Of a stretch of 64,000 bases of DNA, positions 1 through 13,637 are shown one piece after another. Source of the stretch: Brevipalpus yothersi (taxonomy: Eukaryota; Arthropoda; Arachnida; Trombidiformes; Tenuipalpidae); NCBI GenBank assembly GCA_003956705.1, contig QZCP01000590.1:124001-188000 (forward strand), written 5' to 3'. Positions within the stretch are counted from its first letter, which is position 1. Every line of letters starts with the position of its first letter. The position numbers and the translations under genes are program-made. Below the pieces are notes generated by a model, which saw only the letters and a program-made list of their open reading frames with translations, searched no databases and was not told the DNA's origin.

Positions 1-529
1 ATTGATATATTTCGAAACAGCGTGCATTGCTCAGGTGATGACCCGGTAGGCACGTTGAAAAATAATCTACGATCCAGACAGACCGTATCTAATTCTGTCT
101 GATTTTTGTGTTTCGATTTTTTAGACACAAGAAAAGAAAACTTCATTCATTCTCTTTCTCTCTCTCTTTCTCTCTTTCTTTTTCCCTTTCTAACTCTTTC
201 CCAATGTTCATTATGAGGTACAGGTACAGGTACAGGTAATGTAGGTGTGATCATCAAGTTTTTCCAAGACATCAGCTTATGATGAGGTATAAACAGCCAT
301 ACTGAATGCCGATTGGACGAGAATAGTGTTTTTGGTGAAGCCCACCAGCCAAGTCAGTCCTCCTCTAACCATGAAACGGCAAGTTTCGAACACTACTTAC
401 TACTACTACTACTACTTCAACTACTACTATTACATCCTATTCGCTGTATATTTAAGATGTACACTTGATTTCATACATCGGACTCTCTCTCTTTCCTCTT
501 CCCCTCTCATCCCGCTCTTTGGCCTCGGG

Positions 530-599
<70 letters not shown>

Positions 600-862
600 G
601 TTTTACATCCCATTTGCTGATTTTTCTTGATTCATCTCTCAGTTTCTTGAGATATGGTCCAGTAGCTGGGTTACTGTCTAACTTAATCTGCTCACTTGAC
701 CATTCATCAGTATAGCTTTACTTGTTGGTAGTAGAAAGTTTTTGCATTGGCCTTCAATTTTTTTGACACAAGTTACGGGAAAATTTATCTCATCGTTCTC
801 TCTCTCCCTCTCTCTTTCTCTCTCGTTTTTCTTTTGCCTGAGTGACTACTAATTCTTTGACG
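1..862. other. Upstream DNA of the T-box gene, CT-rich
   Basis: No gene recognised. It holds pyrimidine-rich stretches near 155-190 and 798-832, a short tandem repeat of ggtaca near 218-237, and a long (CT)n run at 533-597. Open frames through the CT run encode only Ser-Leu repeats and are treated as artefacts. The stretch just before the T-box start is pyrimidine-rich and may include 5' untranslated sequence. The in-frame TGA at 839-841 limits the T-box reading frame. Confidence 0.6.
533..597. repeat. (CT)n microsatellite
   Basis: An uninterrupted CT dinucleotide run, read directly. One of about ten long CT/GA runs in the window. Confidence 0.95.
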
Positions 863-2266
863 ATGGCAAAGATTTACAATCATTCGGTGCAAATTAGTAA
901 AGACTGTGATGCTTCAATTGATTACGATATCATAGACATTGTATCAGCTAAATTGAGAAAAGCTAAAATTGATCGTGGATATGTTCTCTCAGCAAGTGAA
1001 ATGAAATCGGTGCAAATCAAGTTACTTGATGAAAAATTGTGGGATGAATTTCGCCAAAAAACAACCGAAATGATTGTTACCAAGAGTGGAAGGTAAGTTG
1101 ATCTTTTGTTTTAATCTTTTATCTCTTAATTATTTATCTCGCTATTATCTATTATCTCTAATCGCTCTAATCCCTTCTTCTCTAATCCTCATTCAATCAT
1201 CCAGACGAATGTTTCCCAATATTAAGCTCCAAGTTTCAGGATTAGAGGAACAATCTTTGTATGCTTTCGTTCTGGAATTCATTCAATTAGGTGATAATCG
1301 CTGGAAATTCACCAATTCTCAATGGTCACAGGGTGGCAAGTGTGAGCCTCGTCCAGAACGATCACAGTGTATTTTTATTCATTCATCATCACCAGCATTC
1401 GGTACATCATGGATGGAGAAAACAGTTGATTTTAGTAAAGTTAAGATCACCAATAAGCCTCCTCAGGATGGTCTGAAGCCAGATTTTGTTCTCCTTAATT
1501 CTCTCCATCGATATGTTCCAAGGATTCATGTGATCAAATGTGATTGCTACTGGGAATGTAAATCATTTTTCTTGGAAAAAGCAGCTTTCATCGCAGTAAC
1601 AGCATATCAGAATCAAAATGTAAGCAATGTTTTTTGAATTTTCAGACTGATTGTTTCGATGAACGATTGGAACTTGATTTGAACCGTGAAAATTTGGAAC
1701 TTGAGCCACTCTATCTTGTCCACGGTGGATCATCGAGTTAAATTTGCTTGATTATATGATGGATGATCTCACCTTACTGAGTTCATGAGAAACTTTCGAT
1801 AGCCATGACATTTCTCTGGAATCTTAAAATTTCTTTCGTTCTCTCATAGATTACCAAACTCAAGGTATGCCATAATCCATACGCAAAGGCTTTCGAGAAA
1901 GGAAAAAATCAGCTCAAAAATGAAGATGAGGAAACCAATTTGGACAGTTGTAATCCATTCAACGAGTATTCAATGTTTAACGATGGTTCATATGATACAC
2001 GTTCCAACTTTGATTATCAGATTACCAATCTACCAAATCTCGGTGCTAATGAGAACAATATATGGAGTCCAAGCTATTCGGGTCATAATCAATTTCAATC
2101 AACACCCAATGTCCAATCAGCCCATCATGGTCCGATGAGAAATCATTCCATATTCGCTCGCTCAGCTGGTCCATACGGTAGTCCTTATGGTAATCCATAC
2201 ACAAATATTGGAAATATTGGAAGATATTGTCTTGATACTGGTAATGTTCAAATAACCGATTCATAA
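863..2266 (+). CDS. Brachyury-like T-box transcription factor
   Basis: Three exons: 863-1092, 1205-1619 and 1850-2266, giving 353 aa. The first ATG after an in-frame TGA (839-841) is at 863. Introns 1093-1204 (GTAAGT..CAG) and 1620-1849 (GTAAGC..TAG) keep the frame. The T-box runs from about residue 58 to about 230. Seen: LWDEFRQKTTEMIVTKSGRR, MFPNIKLQVSGL, FSKVKITNK, LNSLHRYVPRIHVIK, FIAVTAYQNQNITKLK and NPYAKAF. The EMIVTK-GRRMFP and TAYQN-ITKLK-NPYAKAF signatures are those of the Brachyury/T (brachyenteron) subfamily, a nuclear DNA-binding regulator of gut and posterior mesoderm. The tail after the T-box is only about 120 residues, Asn/Tyr/Pro/Ser-rich and ending ...NVQITDS; this is short for the family. 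An unusual CDCYWECKS segment sits where family members have a short loop. The subfamily call is strong; strict orthology to byn is inferred. Confidence 0.9.
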
Positions 2267-2702
2267 GAACATCCTCAAACGATACTTCCATGTGTCCATG
2301 TGCGTGAAATCCTTCTCCATCATCCTTTACAAGGATTAAAATGTAATATCAAATTATGGTATGTCTGTGGATGTTTGGACTTTGTTTGAACATTATTATT
2401 ATTATTAATAACATAAGCTGTTTCGAGAGATGAAGAAAGAAAAAATGTATGAAAATTTTTTCTTCTACTTTTTCCACTTTTGCGATGAGAAAGAAAAAGA
2501 TGATATTATTGAAAAAAGAAAACAAATTATTCACACATAATTCAATATATATATATAAATTTGCATACACAATTTTTTCCCCTCATTTTTACATACATAC
2601 ATACAGAATTTGAATCAGCTTCCGTTGATCATGATGATGATGAGTTCGCGTTGATTATTATTTTATGATATTAATTAGAATCAATTATCATCACTACTGT
2701 AT

Positions 2703-3329
2703 TTATCTTGGTCTGGGTGGTCTTGGTGGCGGTGGTCGAGGCTGTAAATTGGTTACCGGTGAATCCATGGTTGGATATGAGGCAACCCTTTTGGTGGCAG
2801 GTTCCATTGTTTCTGTTTTAACTGTCGAAAATTCACCAGTTTCAAAGGTTTGACCTTCTTTACCGTCAACTTGTAAACTTTTTTTGGAAACTTGACCAAT
2901 TGGTATTACACCTCGTAAACTGCTTATGAAACCTCTTGATTTTCCTTTGGCCTTTGCGGCTGGTATACGTGTTGCGGATGATGGTCGACGTCTTTTGGTT
3001 TTACGTGATCGTAATATTTCCGATATTAATATGGCAATCAGTAGTAATAGTATGATGAATAGTATGATAGCAATTATTAAATTACGCTTTTGTCGTATAA
3101 AATCGGCTACAGTTCGCCATATACTTTCGATTGGCTTTTTTGTTGTTCGTTGTTGTTGTCTCGATTGATCGTCCGAATCATCATCATTACCACTTTCATT
3201 TCCATCAGCATCACCACTTTCACCACCGGTCAATGAGATGGATTGATGTGTTGTTGACGATATGGCGAAACTATTTACATGATATAATGTTGTGATCAGT
3301 AATCTGATAATCATTCGTGGTATGTACAT
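2703..3329 (-). CDS. Single-pass membrane protein, unknown family
   Basis: Single-exon frame of 208 aa starting at the ATG at 3329. The N-terminal 25 residues are moderately hydrophobic and could be a weak signal peptide. An acidic Ser/Gly/Asp/Asn region follows (about 33-55), then a strong transmembrane segment near residues 84-105 (LIIAIILFIILLLLIAILIS). A basic stop-transfer stretch (RSRKTKRRR) and a cytoplasmic tail of about 95 residues come next. The tail ends in a proline-arginine run, PRPPPPRPPRPR, which resembles an SH3 or WW ligand. I do not recognise the family. Codon-like structure and coherent membrane topology support a real gene. It is transcribed divergently from the VPS13 gene at 3979, with about 650 bases between the starts. 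Confidence 0.6.
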   Translation of the reverse strand: MYIPRMIIRLLITTLYHVNSFAISSTTHQSISLTGGESGDADGNESGNDDDSDDQSRQQQRTTKKPIESIWRTVADFIRQKRNLIIAIILFIILLLLIAILISEILRSRKTKRRRPSSATRIPAAKAKGKSRGFISSLRGVIPIGQVSKKSLQVDGKEGQTFETGEFSTVKTETMEPATKRVASYPTMDSPVTNLQPRPPPPRPPRPR

Positions 3330-3978
3330 GTGAAATTATTTTTCGAATCAAATCGAACTAATCAAATGATGTGAACACACATATGTATGTGTGGAAAGAG
3401 ATTCACTTTTTTTTAACCATCACAATTCATACTATGGGATACTAAATCATTAATCCAAATGATTCAATTCAATTTCAACACAATTTTCAATCAACAACAC
3501 TATTGTTGAAACTTATCTGTGGTAAGTGATGATACAATATTGATCATTTGACAGTGTAGATGTGTGTCCACCATCAAGTGTCCATGTTCATGATATTGAT
3601 TACAAATATACATTATTTTGTTCATTTTTTAGTGGTAATTAATAATAGTGTTCATTCATCTTGACAGATGATCAAAAAAAATTGACATCTTTTTCAAAGT
3701 GTTAAAGTTTTTCCACATGTTTTCATGTAAATATGTCCACTATCCTGATTATTATTGATCGTAATTCACTGTTCTATTTAACATGTTTTGATCTGATCAG
3801 CTGAACTTATGGGCCATCATCATCATCGTTAATGATTGGTGCCGAAATTATATTACATCATTATTTATTACAATATCAACATCGATAGCCATATTGATTC
3901 AACAAATCAAACACATCTGAATCATTACTTTTCGATGTCATAAAGTGTGTTGTTGATAACAACTTCATTTTGGAAGAC
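3330..3978. promoter_or_regulatory. Divergent intergenic region between membrane-protein gene and VPS13 copy 1
   Basis: A 649-base AT-rich interval between two divergent starts, so it probably contains both 5' untranslated regions and a shared promoter region. No specific motif could be supported. Confidence 0.4.
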
Positions 3979-4785
3979 ATGATCGATCGAATTGTCAGTG
4001 GATTTTTGGAAAAATATGTCAAAGATTATGTCGAACAGTTTACTTCCGACAATTTCAGTATCGGTGTTCTATCTGGTAAGTTTACCTATTTTGTACATTA
4101 AAAAATTTAATCTCAATCTACTAACCAATATCATATGTTGACAACATTCCTTTCGGTTCTCTTCTTCTTCCTCCTTGTTTATATGTTAGATATTTTATCT
4201 TCTCTAACTAAGCCCATGTTCGTATTCTAATAAACTAAAGAGAAAGTATATCAAGAAGAAAGAGAGAGCCCAAAAGTTCAGGCTTGTGAGGTTCCTTAAT
4301 CATGATGAATGTAATGATGTTACTACTCGCGTTGCGATCATTGAGCTGTACTTTTTCATTCTTACACACATATTTTTGTTGCATTTTCTGTCTCTCTCTC
4401 TCTTTCTCTCTCTCACCTGATGGTCTCCATGAGGATGATGCTTAATTCATTATCACTCACAGGCTGATTGTGATTAAAATGCCCTATTGATAGATAGCAT
4501 GCAATCACTATCTTACGCTCTAAACAATTGGAGAGAAAAATTTCAGACATTCAAATCAGCTCAAAGAAATGAGAGTCTCGAGTCCATACTTAAGCGAGGC
4601 ATCAGTTTTCATGTCCTACTGTGTATTCCTTATTTAGCCACTCTCGAATGAATCAAGTTATAATGTTCGAAAACCATGTAACTGAAATTCTCTTGCTCCA
4701 ATCATGAATCTGGCACCGGAAATGTTTGGTCAGAAGTGGGATGAATCAGAATTTCCAGTCTCTGTTGCTACTGTTCAGGGAAAAG

Positions 4786-4877
<92 letters not shown>

Positions 4878-7800
4878 TTCTCTCTCTCTCTCTCTACTTC
4901 ACCGGCTTAGCTGTATAAGGTGTGATTCAATGGACTGAACGATGTTTAATTTCCTCTTACAAGAATCTAGTGAATTTTAAAGGAAAATTTTCCACCCTAA
5001 AGGCTCACCATTGTCAGTAAGCCATTGTGGTGAACGTGATATTTTCATTCATCATCAACTCTCAATTTACTTGACTCATATCTTTGAGCAAAGCAAAAAA
5101 GAAACTTGACATGAATTAATTGTCACTTTTATCTATCCATTAGGTACTGTTGAATTGAGTAATTTGGTTCTCAAGAGAGATTTTCTCGATTCTCTTAATC
5201 TTCCTGTTCAAATTTTGTATGGATATCTTGAGAAAGCAATCATCGAGGTACCTTACATCACAATATATACTAATCCAGTGGTAGCAACAGTTCGAAGAGT
5301 TTTCCTTTTATGTGGCCCAAGAACGAGTAAGAATTATCCATCGAATTGTCATTTGAAAGTATATTCTAATTTGTGATACGTTTTTGCAGAGGACAATCCA
5401 TATGATGAAAAACAAGAGCAAGAACGAATTCTATCCGCAAAAAAGGCGCGAATTCAAGAAATCGAAGAGGACATAGAGTATGCTCGCAATGGTTAGAAAG
5501 TAAACACCTGAATATAACATTTACACTCATACATTCATGATTATTACACACTAATCATTTTATCATCTTTCAACATTCCATCTCAACTAATTCAGTAATG
5601 GAAGAAGGACGTCCCGATCTCTTGCGTTCAGATCTTGTGGCTTCAATTGTAAAAAATTTTAAGATTTGTATCGAAGATATTCATATTTGCTACGAGGACA
5701 TCATCTCAAGCCCAAAAAGTCCCTTTTCCTTTGGTAAGTTCACTGAATATTTAGCCATAATGAGAAATAGTACGACTATCCAAGCAAATGATTCTCTATT
5801 CCAGGCTTAACTGTCAAAAAAATGACCATGCACTCATCTAATACATTGTATCCAAGAAAATCAGGTCCATGTGATTTAGATTATTTTAGGAAAGAGATAA
5901 CTCTCCAATTCTTATCTATTTATGGTAATTGTGACAAAAAGATGAGCATCAAGAGCAATATACCAAAGCGAGTCCTTCCCAGATCTTTTATTGACCAGAT
6001 AGCTGGTGAAATTTCTACACCAAAAGTAACTTATATACTTAAACCAAATTTGATGCTTCTTGCTGTTTGGATCCACAGAAAACCCTCTCAATCTGGATAC
6101 ATGATTCCAAAATTTGATTTGGACCTTTTTATTGATGACTTTACCCTGAAAGTTAATGAAATTCAATTGAAGAATGGAATGCTAGTTTTAGACTCTCTGA
6201 GTCGTATACAATTAGCTGAACCGTATCGCAAATACAAACCTCAGGTTTCAGTGATGGATGATCCTATTGCTTGGTGGAAGTTTGCCATCAATTCCATTAT
6301 TGATGCTGAAATTGGACCGAAGAGAACATGGAAATGGTCCCACATTAAGGAGCATAGAAGAAAATTCAAAGAATATAAGGCACTCTGTTTGAATTATTTC
6401 ATGCATGGGAAAGAAGATGAAAAGATGGATGAACTAGAATTGAAGCTGGACATTTTGAACATAATTTTGATTCGCCACAAGGTAAAGATACAAATTCGAA
6501 AGAAAAAAGTTCCTAACAAGATAGAGGGTGAAAAGATGTCACCAAAGCTAGCTCACCAGGCAGAGAATGTTCTATCGATTTTTGAGGAACAATTGTCCAG
6601 TGAAGAGAAAAAATCACTCATGGACGCATTGAATGCCAAGCCAATTGATTATCCAGAATCATTCGAGGCCTATCTTGTGAACGTACAGATAAAGGCAATC
6701 ACTGTTTGTCTTGCAGATGAATCGCTCAAAAAATTGTTAGAATTCAACATGGATGATCTATCAAGTGCTCTCAGTTATCGACCAACCGGTGGAGGTGTTG
6801 AAGCTCGTTTCCAAATTTGTGATATTTCATTGCGAGGAGTTGATAAAAGTGAGTTAATTATCAGTAAGTCAGACGGACAGTTTCTCAACATTTCAGCCGA
6901 AACCAATCCTCTCAGCAAAGAATATGATGTCCGATTGGAAGTCAAACTGCGAAAAACGGACTTTGTGGTACATACTCCTACCTTATTCTCACTGATTGAA
7001 CTATTCACTGCCGAAGAGCATGAAAATGATGCTGCAATCGAAAAAATTGAAGCTGTTGCTGAAATCAAGCTCAAAGAAGTGCAAAAGAAATCAGCAAGAG
7101 GATTAGAGAAGGCAATTAAGGATGCTTTGAGATTTAATATTGATGTTTCACTTGATCCATTGACAATTATTGTACCAGATCATGGAAGCTTGGATGAGTG
7201 CAAAGATGTTATGGTCTTCAAGACTGGAGAACTTCGAATTTTTTCATCTGATGATAATAGAAAACTCTCATCTTCACCATTGAATCAAACTGAATCCAAT
7301 GTCATTCAAACATTGAGAACAAAAGCTTATGAAGTGATACAATTGAGCTTATCAGGAGCTCAACTCATTTTAACACCAAAAGGAGACTTGAAAGAAGCTC
7401 TCGAAACTAAAGTGGCCACACTATCAATTGACTATCTCATTCAACCATTTGAACTTGATATGATTGTTATGCGATCATTTGTTCGAAATGATCCAGAGAT
7501 GCCTCTGTTAAAAATCAAGTGTCAAACTCCTGGAATAATCGTGGAAACAAAGCATTCTTCAATTATAAGATCTGTTAAATTATTAGTAAGCATTCCATCT
7601 CCACCAGCGAAAAAAGTAAAATCTGAAGCTATGATGCGTGAGTAGCCAATCTTATTGTCATTATTTTTCAGAATCTGTTAAAATTTTGACACTTCACTCA
7701 TCTTCCTGAGTCAATTAATGGAATTTATGATCACTTAAATCTTATATTCAATTCTTTTCTCAGGTTCTATGTCTGTAAAAAGTCGACTTCAAGTAGCCAA

Positions 7801-10800
7801 AGCTGAATCAGAAGCATTGAGAGATGTTCGTGAAACGGCTAAAACTATGGTAGAAAAAGAAATGAATAAGGATGATAAGAAAAGTGTATCAAGAGAAAGG
7901 CGACCATCAACACCTAGAGGCCAGATAATTGAGCTTACTTCCAAATTTGTTTTGGAAAAAGTTTCATATGTAATGAAAACTGATGATAATCGTGAACTAT
8001 TCAACTTTTGCTTGGAAGTTGTGTCAGCAAGTTTAGAAAAGAAGACTAGTGATATGATAGCCTATTTTTGTTTCACAAGTTTGTTGGTCAAAGGCTTAGA
8101 TACTTTGAAAAATAAGAAACTGAGAATCTTCGAAGCTTTCAAATCAGATAAACTATTTCAAGTAAAGTACGAGAAGATTGACAATGAAACAAAACTTGCC
8201 ATAGAATTGTCAAGATTTGCTCTCCTGGTCGTTACCGATTATTTGATTCAAATTTCGAAAGACATCCAAGTAGAACTCCAAAAATCATCACAAAAGCCTC
8301 AACATGACTGTCAGCATACAAAAATTCACAAAACTACGAGTTCAGCTTCTCATAAAGCTCCTGAAAAGCCATCAGAAAGCAAAAAATCATCATTAATTTT
8401 CACCTTTCGAATGCCTCAAGTGGAAATTTATCTTCTAGAAAGTATGGACACTGAAGATCCAATTGCATTTGTTCTCTGTGTTTCCGCAAATTTTGATATG
8501 AAAGCAGAAGGAGGAGAAGTGTTAGCCATTCAAGGAGGTATTCATCAGGTTTTACTTGGCTTGACTGGATTGAAAAGATTTCAGACTGATAAAATAATCG
8601 ATAATTTCATTGTAACTCCTTTAGGAGTTTATTTTATCAAAGAAAAGAGTGGTCAACGTTCCCAGGTTATTAAAATTGAGGTGGTATCTCATGATAAAGA
8701 AATTCTACAGGAACTACCTGATGTGAAATTGATCATCTCTCCTTGTACCATGCAATCATTATCATCATTACTGAAATCTATTGGTTATGAAGAACAATCT
8801 GCAACTGTACTATTGGAGGAGGAAGATGCAACTGGAGGAGCAAAAAAATTTTTCTCACCCAAACCGATTGAAGATACAAGTAAATTTGAATTTTTATCAA
8901 ACAACACTGATGTGGTTGGTGTCCGAGAGGATGTAGTTCCTCCAAGTGCTGATGTTGCTGGACAATCAATGGAAAAACAAACGTTGACATTGACAATCAA
9001 ATCATTCACAATCATCATTGAATCGGGAGGACGAGATTCTCAACCTTTAGTCAAGTTTTTTTCATCTCACATTATTGTTCTAGATGATTGGGCTGAGAAT
9101 GATCTGAAATTTTCTCTTGGTAGTGAATTTAATATGATTTATCATAACGAAAATAAGTTTTCATGGGAACCAGTGATCGAACTGGTTAATGGAAAGCCAT
9201 GGAAAATTGAACTCAAGGCAAAGATGAGAAGAGATGAGAATAGTGCTACTGTTTTTTTGAAAACCAGTGTTCCTTTGGAGGTTTGTTTAAGTAAATCTCT
9301 TATCGCGTTGCTGATAGATATCGAAAAACTTTTCATCAAAGGTTTTGTTGAAAATAGCAAAACTGATTTGGTTCGTAATACGGTCAGGATCTCAAATTTT
9401 ACCGGTATGAGTCTCAAAATTTTTTTCGATAATGAAAACTTTACTCTGGAAGAAAATGATTCAAGCAAGCAAGAAAGTTGTGGTGATAAAAAGACATCCA
9501 TATCAATTCAGCAAGGTGCAACTATTAGTCTTCTCAGAATTCGAGAGTTGCAGAGTTTGACTCAAAACATAATCGATTGTATTCTCGAATATCAAGATAA
9601 AGTTTTGAAACTTCCGTTGTGTCTGAAACGTGGTGGACCCAGATGCTTTGGATTTCCGGAAGCAGATCAAATGAAAATGGAATATAAATGGATATTGAAA
9701 GTCGAGAAGATAGGTTTACTCAGTAAAAAAGTTATATTTGGTACAAATGTTTATCTTATCAATCACTTTGATGTGCCTCTGAGGTTTTATTGCCAAATTT
9801 CCAAGGGAAACAGAAAGGAAATGTCATTCCAATTAGAGATTCCTGCTGATGACAACTTTTACCTACCTATAAATATGATCTATTCACAAGCTAGAGGAAA
9901 ATGTTTATGGATTAAGCCATCAGAAAGCTACGGTCATTCAAGTGATGGACTAACATGGGATCCAAAAAGTGTTCGAAGCAATCCTAACATGACTTTGAGG
10001 TGTGAATCAACGGAAAAAAATGAAAATTTTTATATTAGAGTGAGAAGAGATTTGAAAGAAATACCTTTTGGAACCTCTAATAAAGTATCATCAGATCATC
10101 TATTCACCACTATAAGACTCTATCCCATGATGCTGATGAGAAATTTTCTACCCACTATTGTAGAGATGACATTTGCCGATAAAAGTAAGGGTGGAAGTGT
10201 GAAAAAATTTTTGATGAAACCTGGACAAGTAGCAAAAGTCACAAACATTGATCTGGGAAGAAGCCATGAAATTTCTATGAGGATTTCAAATTATCTTAAC
10301 AGAGAATGGATGTGTAAGAATACGATTCCAAGTAATTGGGAAAATGGTGAGTATTTGAATTGGACTTTCACTCAAACTGGCGGAAAAGAATCTCTCAGCC
10401 TTGCAATCGATTTGGCCGAAGAGAATGATGATTGTAGAGTTGCCTCATTATTCTCACCATTTTGGATGATCAATAATACGGGCAGAAAATTGATCTACAA
10501 AATATGTGATCAGACCTTAGAGCATCCGATAGCACTTAAAGTTCCACTCTTGTTGTGTCCCAAAGGTAAAAGTTCTTCGGATCAAAAGATTTCTATTTCA
10601 TTTGAGGATTCAAATTTTTCGGAGCCTATTTCTATAGCTTCTGCTGGTAACAAAGGTAATTTTGTTGCAAAAGGTAAAAATGATTTCACGTATTGTGCCT
10701 CAGTGGAAACCAAACTTTCAGCATTCACATTGACCAATATTGTCAAAATCAGTCCATATTATTTGATTATAAACAAAACAAACACTGCCATTGAAATCAC

Positions 10801-13637
10801 TGATAACGATAAGAATTGGACTCTGGTCAAGCGTAAAAGTAAATGTTCCCTATGGCCAGAAAGTGGTGAATGTTTCATCATCATTCGTGATCCTTTCCAA
10901 AAGAATCAGCCATCCAATCGCATTTCCCTCAAAAATCCATTGTCCATATTGTGTACAGTTAACGATGAAATTTTAGCAGTCAATGTAGATATTCAAGAGA
11001 GCGAAATTGTTGTACGAGTTAGCGACTATTTTCAAGGTTCAGCTCCAGTAAGAATATTCAATCTATTGGAAACCAGCCTGATTTACGGCCAAAGCTCAAT
11101 CAAATATCGTACAAAACTTCCTTCTCTCCACTATACTTATTTCACATGGCATGATCCATCTAAATTTCCATTAACACTAATCTGGTCAAGTGAAGCTACC
11201 ATGAACACGGAAACAGAGATCGACATCTCAACGGATTCTGTTGAAAAATCATTGGAAGGTGAAGTTTATTGTGCTTGTTTTGTGTACGCACAACAGCGTA
11301 CACTTTTAATTACCAAAGATCGAGCATTGACTCAAGCATCAACTCAGGTACTTTTTGTCATTATTTTATTCTTCCAGAAATCAAAGAAACTTTCATCCCA
11401 CTTAAATCTTCTCTAGCAAGCAGAAAATGATAATCCAACTCTCGACATTGAGATGATTATTGAGGGAATTGGAATTTCATTAGTCGATGACATATTACAA
11501 AGAGAGGTGATGTATATCAGTATAACTAGGTAATTTATTGTTCTTTCATATATATTGAGTATTATTCACCTTATTCGGAAACATTCTCTGATAATCAATT
11601 CATCTTACAGCTCAGATTTGGTGTGGGAAGTTCGAGAGTACCAGAAGAGACATTTCAAGCCTCTCAAAGTTCAACAAATAGAAATGATTGAAGAAGCTTA
11701 CCAGCAGGTGAAAAATTCATCCGATTCGTCAGCAAAAGACAGAAATCAACTAGTTAGAAAGGTTGATGATCTGAAAATTAACCTCACCGACACGAATAAT
11801 ATGAGAGTTCTTGAACCTTTCCAAGGCGACTTGAGGCGTGTTCATTGGACAGGAATTTGGATAGGAGTTTCAGTTTCAGAGCATTTAACTCAATTTCATT
11901 TGAAATTATTTCGATTACAAATAGACAATCAGATGGACGATTGTGTTTTCCCAGTTGTTATTTGTCGAAAGCCACCTCCACGCTCAGTTGCACTTGATAG
12001 AGAACCAAAACCATTTTTGGAGATCAGTTCAGTGTTGCAAAAGCAAATGAATCTCACTAGATTTAATTATCTTGCCGTTCTCATTCAAGAACTCATGGTG
12101 CAGGTTGATGGTAATTTTCTCCTCGCTTTGAACGAATTTTTTTCAATTTCAGAATCATCTGAAACAAACTTCGAAGAAAGTCTGAGAGTCAGCATAGAGC
12201 AAGCATGGGAAGATCATACTGATTATTCTGAGATTGCAGTGTCATCCAAAATTCACTATGATCATATTCACATTTCCCCGGTGAAAGCTGAAGTCAGTTT
12301 CACTTTAGCCGATGGAAGAACGATATCATTGATTCCAACGATTGATTTTCTATTAAGATCAGTGTGTATAGCGTTGAGTGAATTTCGTGGTGTTGTTTTC
12401 AAAATCAATTTCTTCGAAAGAAAAAATGTGCTCATGGATAATTCAGAGATCATCTCTGAAATCAGTGAACATTATTCACGACAATTACTCAAACAATTCT
12501 ATGTGGTTGTTCTCGGTTTCGGTGTTCTCGGGAATCCTGTTGGCGTACTTCTTGGATTGGGTCAAGGAATAGGAGACTTCTTTTACGAGCCTTACATGGG
12601 AATCATCCAAGGACCACAAGAATTTGTTAAAGGAGTTGGAATTGGTGTTCGATCGCTAATGAGAGGTACTGTTGGAGGAGCTGCTGGAGCTATGGAAAAA
12701 ATTACGGGCACACTTGGCCAAGGTATTGCCACTCTGAGTATGGACGATGAGGCTATCCAGAGACGTCAAGAACAGCTTAATCGAAGAACTAATATAGCTG
12801 AAAGTGGAGGTATGTTTGTGAAGGGTGTTACTGGAGGCATAACTGGGGTTGTTACTAAGCCTGTGAAAGGAGCCCAAAAAGAAGGTGTCAAAGGATTGAT
12901 GAAAGGATTAGGACGTGGTGTTGTCGGTATGGTTGCTGATCCTGTTACTGGAGCACTTGATTTTGCAAGTGGAGCCTTTTCGAATGTAAAAAATGCTGTT
13001 GATGATAGCGAAATGGTCATCAGGCAAAGGTTGCCACGTAATTTTTATCAAGATGAAATAATTCGACCATACAATGGGTATGATGCTCTGGGAAGATTCA
13101 TGTTCAAAAGGGTTACCAGAGGCGAATCGAGTGACCAGTATACCAAACATTTCAACTTAGCTGACAACAACGTTCTCATTTTCACTGATGAGAGAATTAT
13201 TTTGGTGAAACAAGGCTCTCCAGAATCATATGAGCAGGTTTGGGAACAATCTTTCAACAGTATTGAGAGTGTACAAATTGTGGAAAAGATTAAACTACTA
13301 ATTCATTTTGTGAGTTTATTTTTATATGCTAAAAATTCCCTTTCCTCTGATCAAAGAGTTTTTCACTCATTTTGGGAATTTCTATCAAAATATGTAGAAA
13401 TTCTCATCGCTGATTCCCTCAAATATTCTTCGTTTTATCAAGCAGACATCCAAAGGTCATCGAGTGATTATTTGTTCAGCTCAAAGTTCAGAGGTAAGAT
13501 GGAGAACAGATAAAGAGCTAATCATAATTGTGATTCTATTCTTGATTTTCTCATCGTAGGTGATTAAGATGGAAATCGAATGTGTATTGAAAAAAGGTCA
13601 AACAAGAAATCTTCCACCTTCTATATTTTCAGCTTAG
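3979..13637 (+). CDS. VPS13-type bridge lipid transfer protein, copy 1
   Basis: Nine exons: 3979-4075, 5144-5326, 5390-5491, 5596-5733, 5805-7637, 7764-11347, 11417-11529, 11611-13309 and 13560-13637, giving 2608 aa. VPS13 proteins are rod-shaped lipid conduits at membrane contact sites. The N-terminal chorein domain is visible: start MIDRIVSGFLEKYVKDYVEQ, then GTVELSNLVLKRDFLDSLNL, LYGYLEKAIIEVPY and VRRVFLLCGPR. The middle is the long repeating-beta-groove region. The adaptor-binding-like beta domain covers about 1400-1900 (GGPRCFGFPE, SSDHLFTTIRLYPM, FSPFWMINNTGRKLIYK). The C-terminal ATG2_C-like segment is near 2320 (GFGVLGNPVGVLLGLGQGIG, DFFYEPYMGI) and the PH-like end near 2495 (IIRPYNGYDALGRF). 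It is shorter than the roughly 3100-3700 aa usual for metazoan VPS13A/C. Intron 1 (1068 bases) carries a CT microsatellite. The downstream paralogue at 18483 shares exon boundaries and phases. Start and exon ends are supported by alignment with that copy. Confidence 0.9.
4791..4895. repeat. (CT)n microsatellite in VPS13 copy 1 intron 1
   Basis: A near-perfect CT run inside intron 1 (4076-5143), interrupted by TCT and TTTC near 4870-4880. The open frames across it are Ser-Leu artefacts. Confidence 0.95.

Noticed and set aside
326..715. 129-residue plus-strand frame with a Tyr run and a Ser-Leu repeat
   Set aside because: Produced by TAC/TAT and (CT)n simple repeats; no conserved features.
2046..2291. 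Minus-strand frame over the T-box last exon
   Set aside because: Antisense shadow of the T-box coding exon.
4704..4938. Two overlapping Ser-Leu frames
   Set aside because: Simple (CT)n repeat inside VPS13 intron 1.
9142..9501. 119-residue minus-strand frame
   Set aside because: Antisense of the VPS13 copy 1 coding exon.
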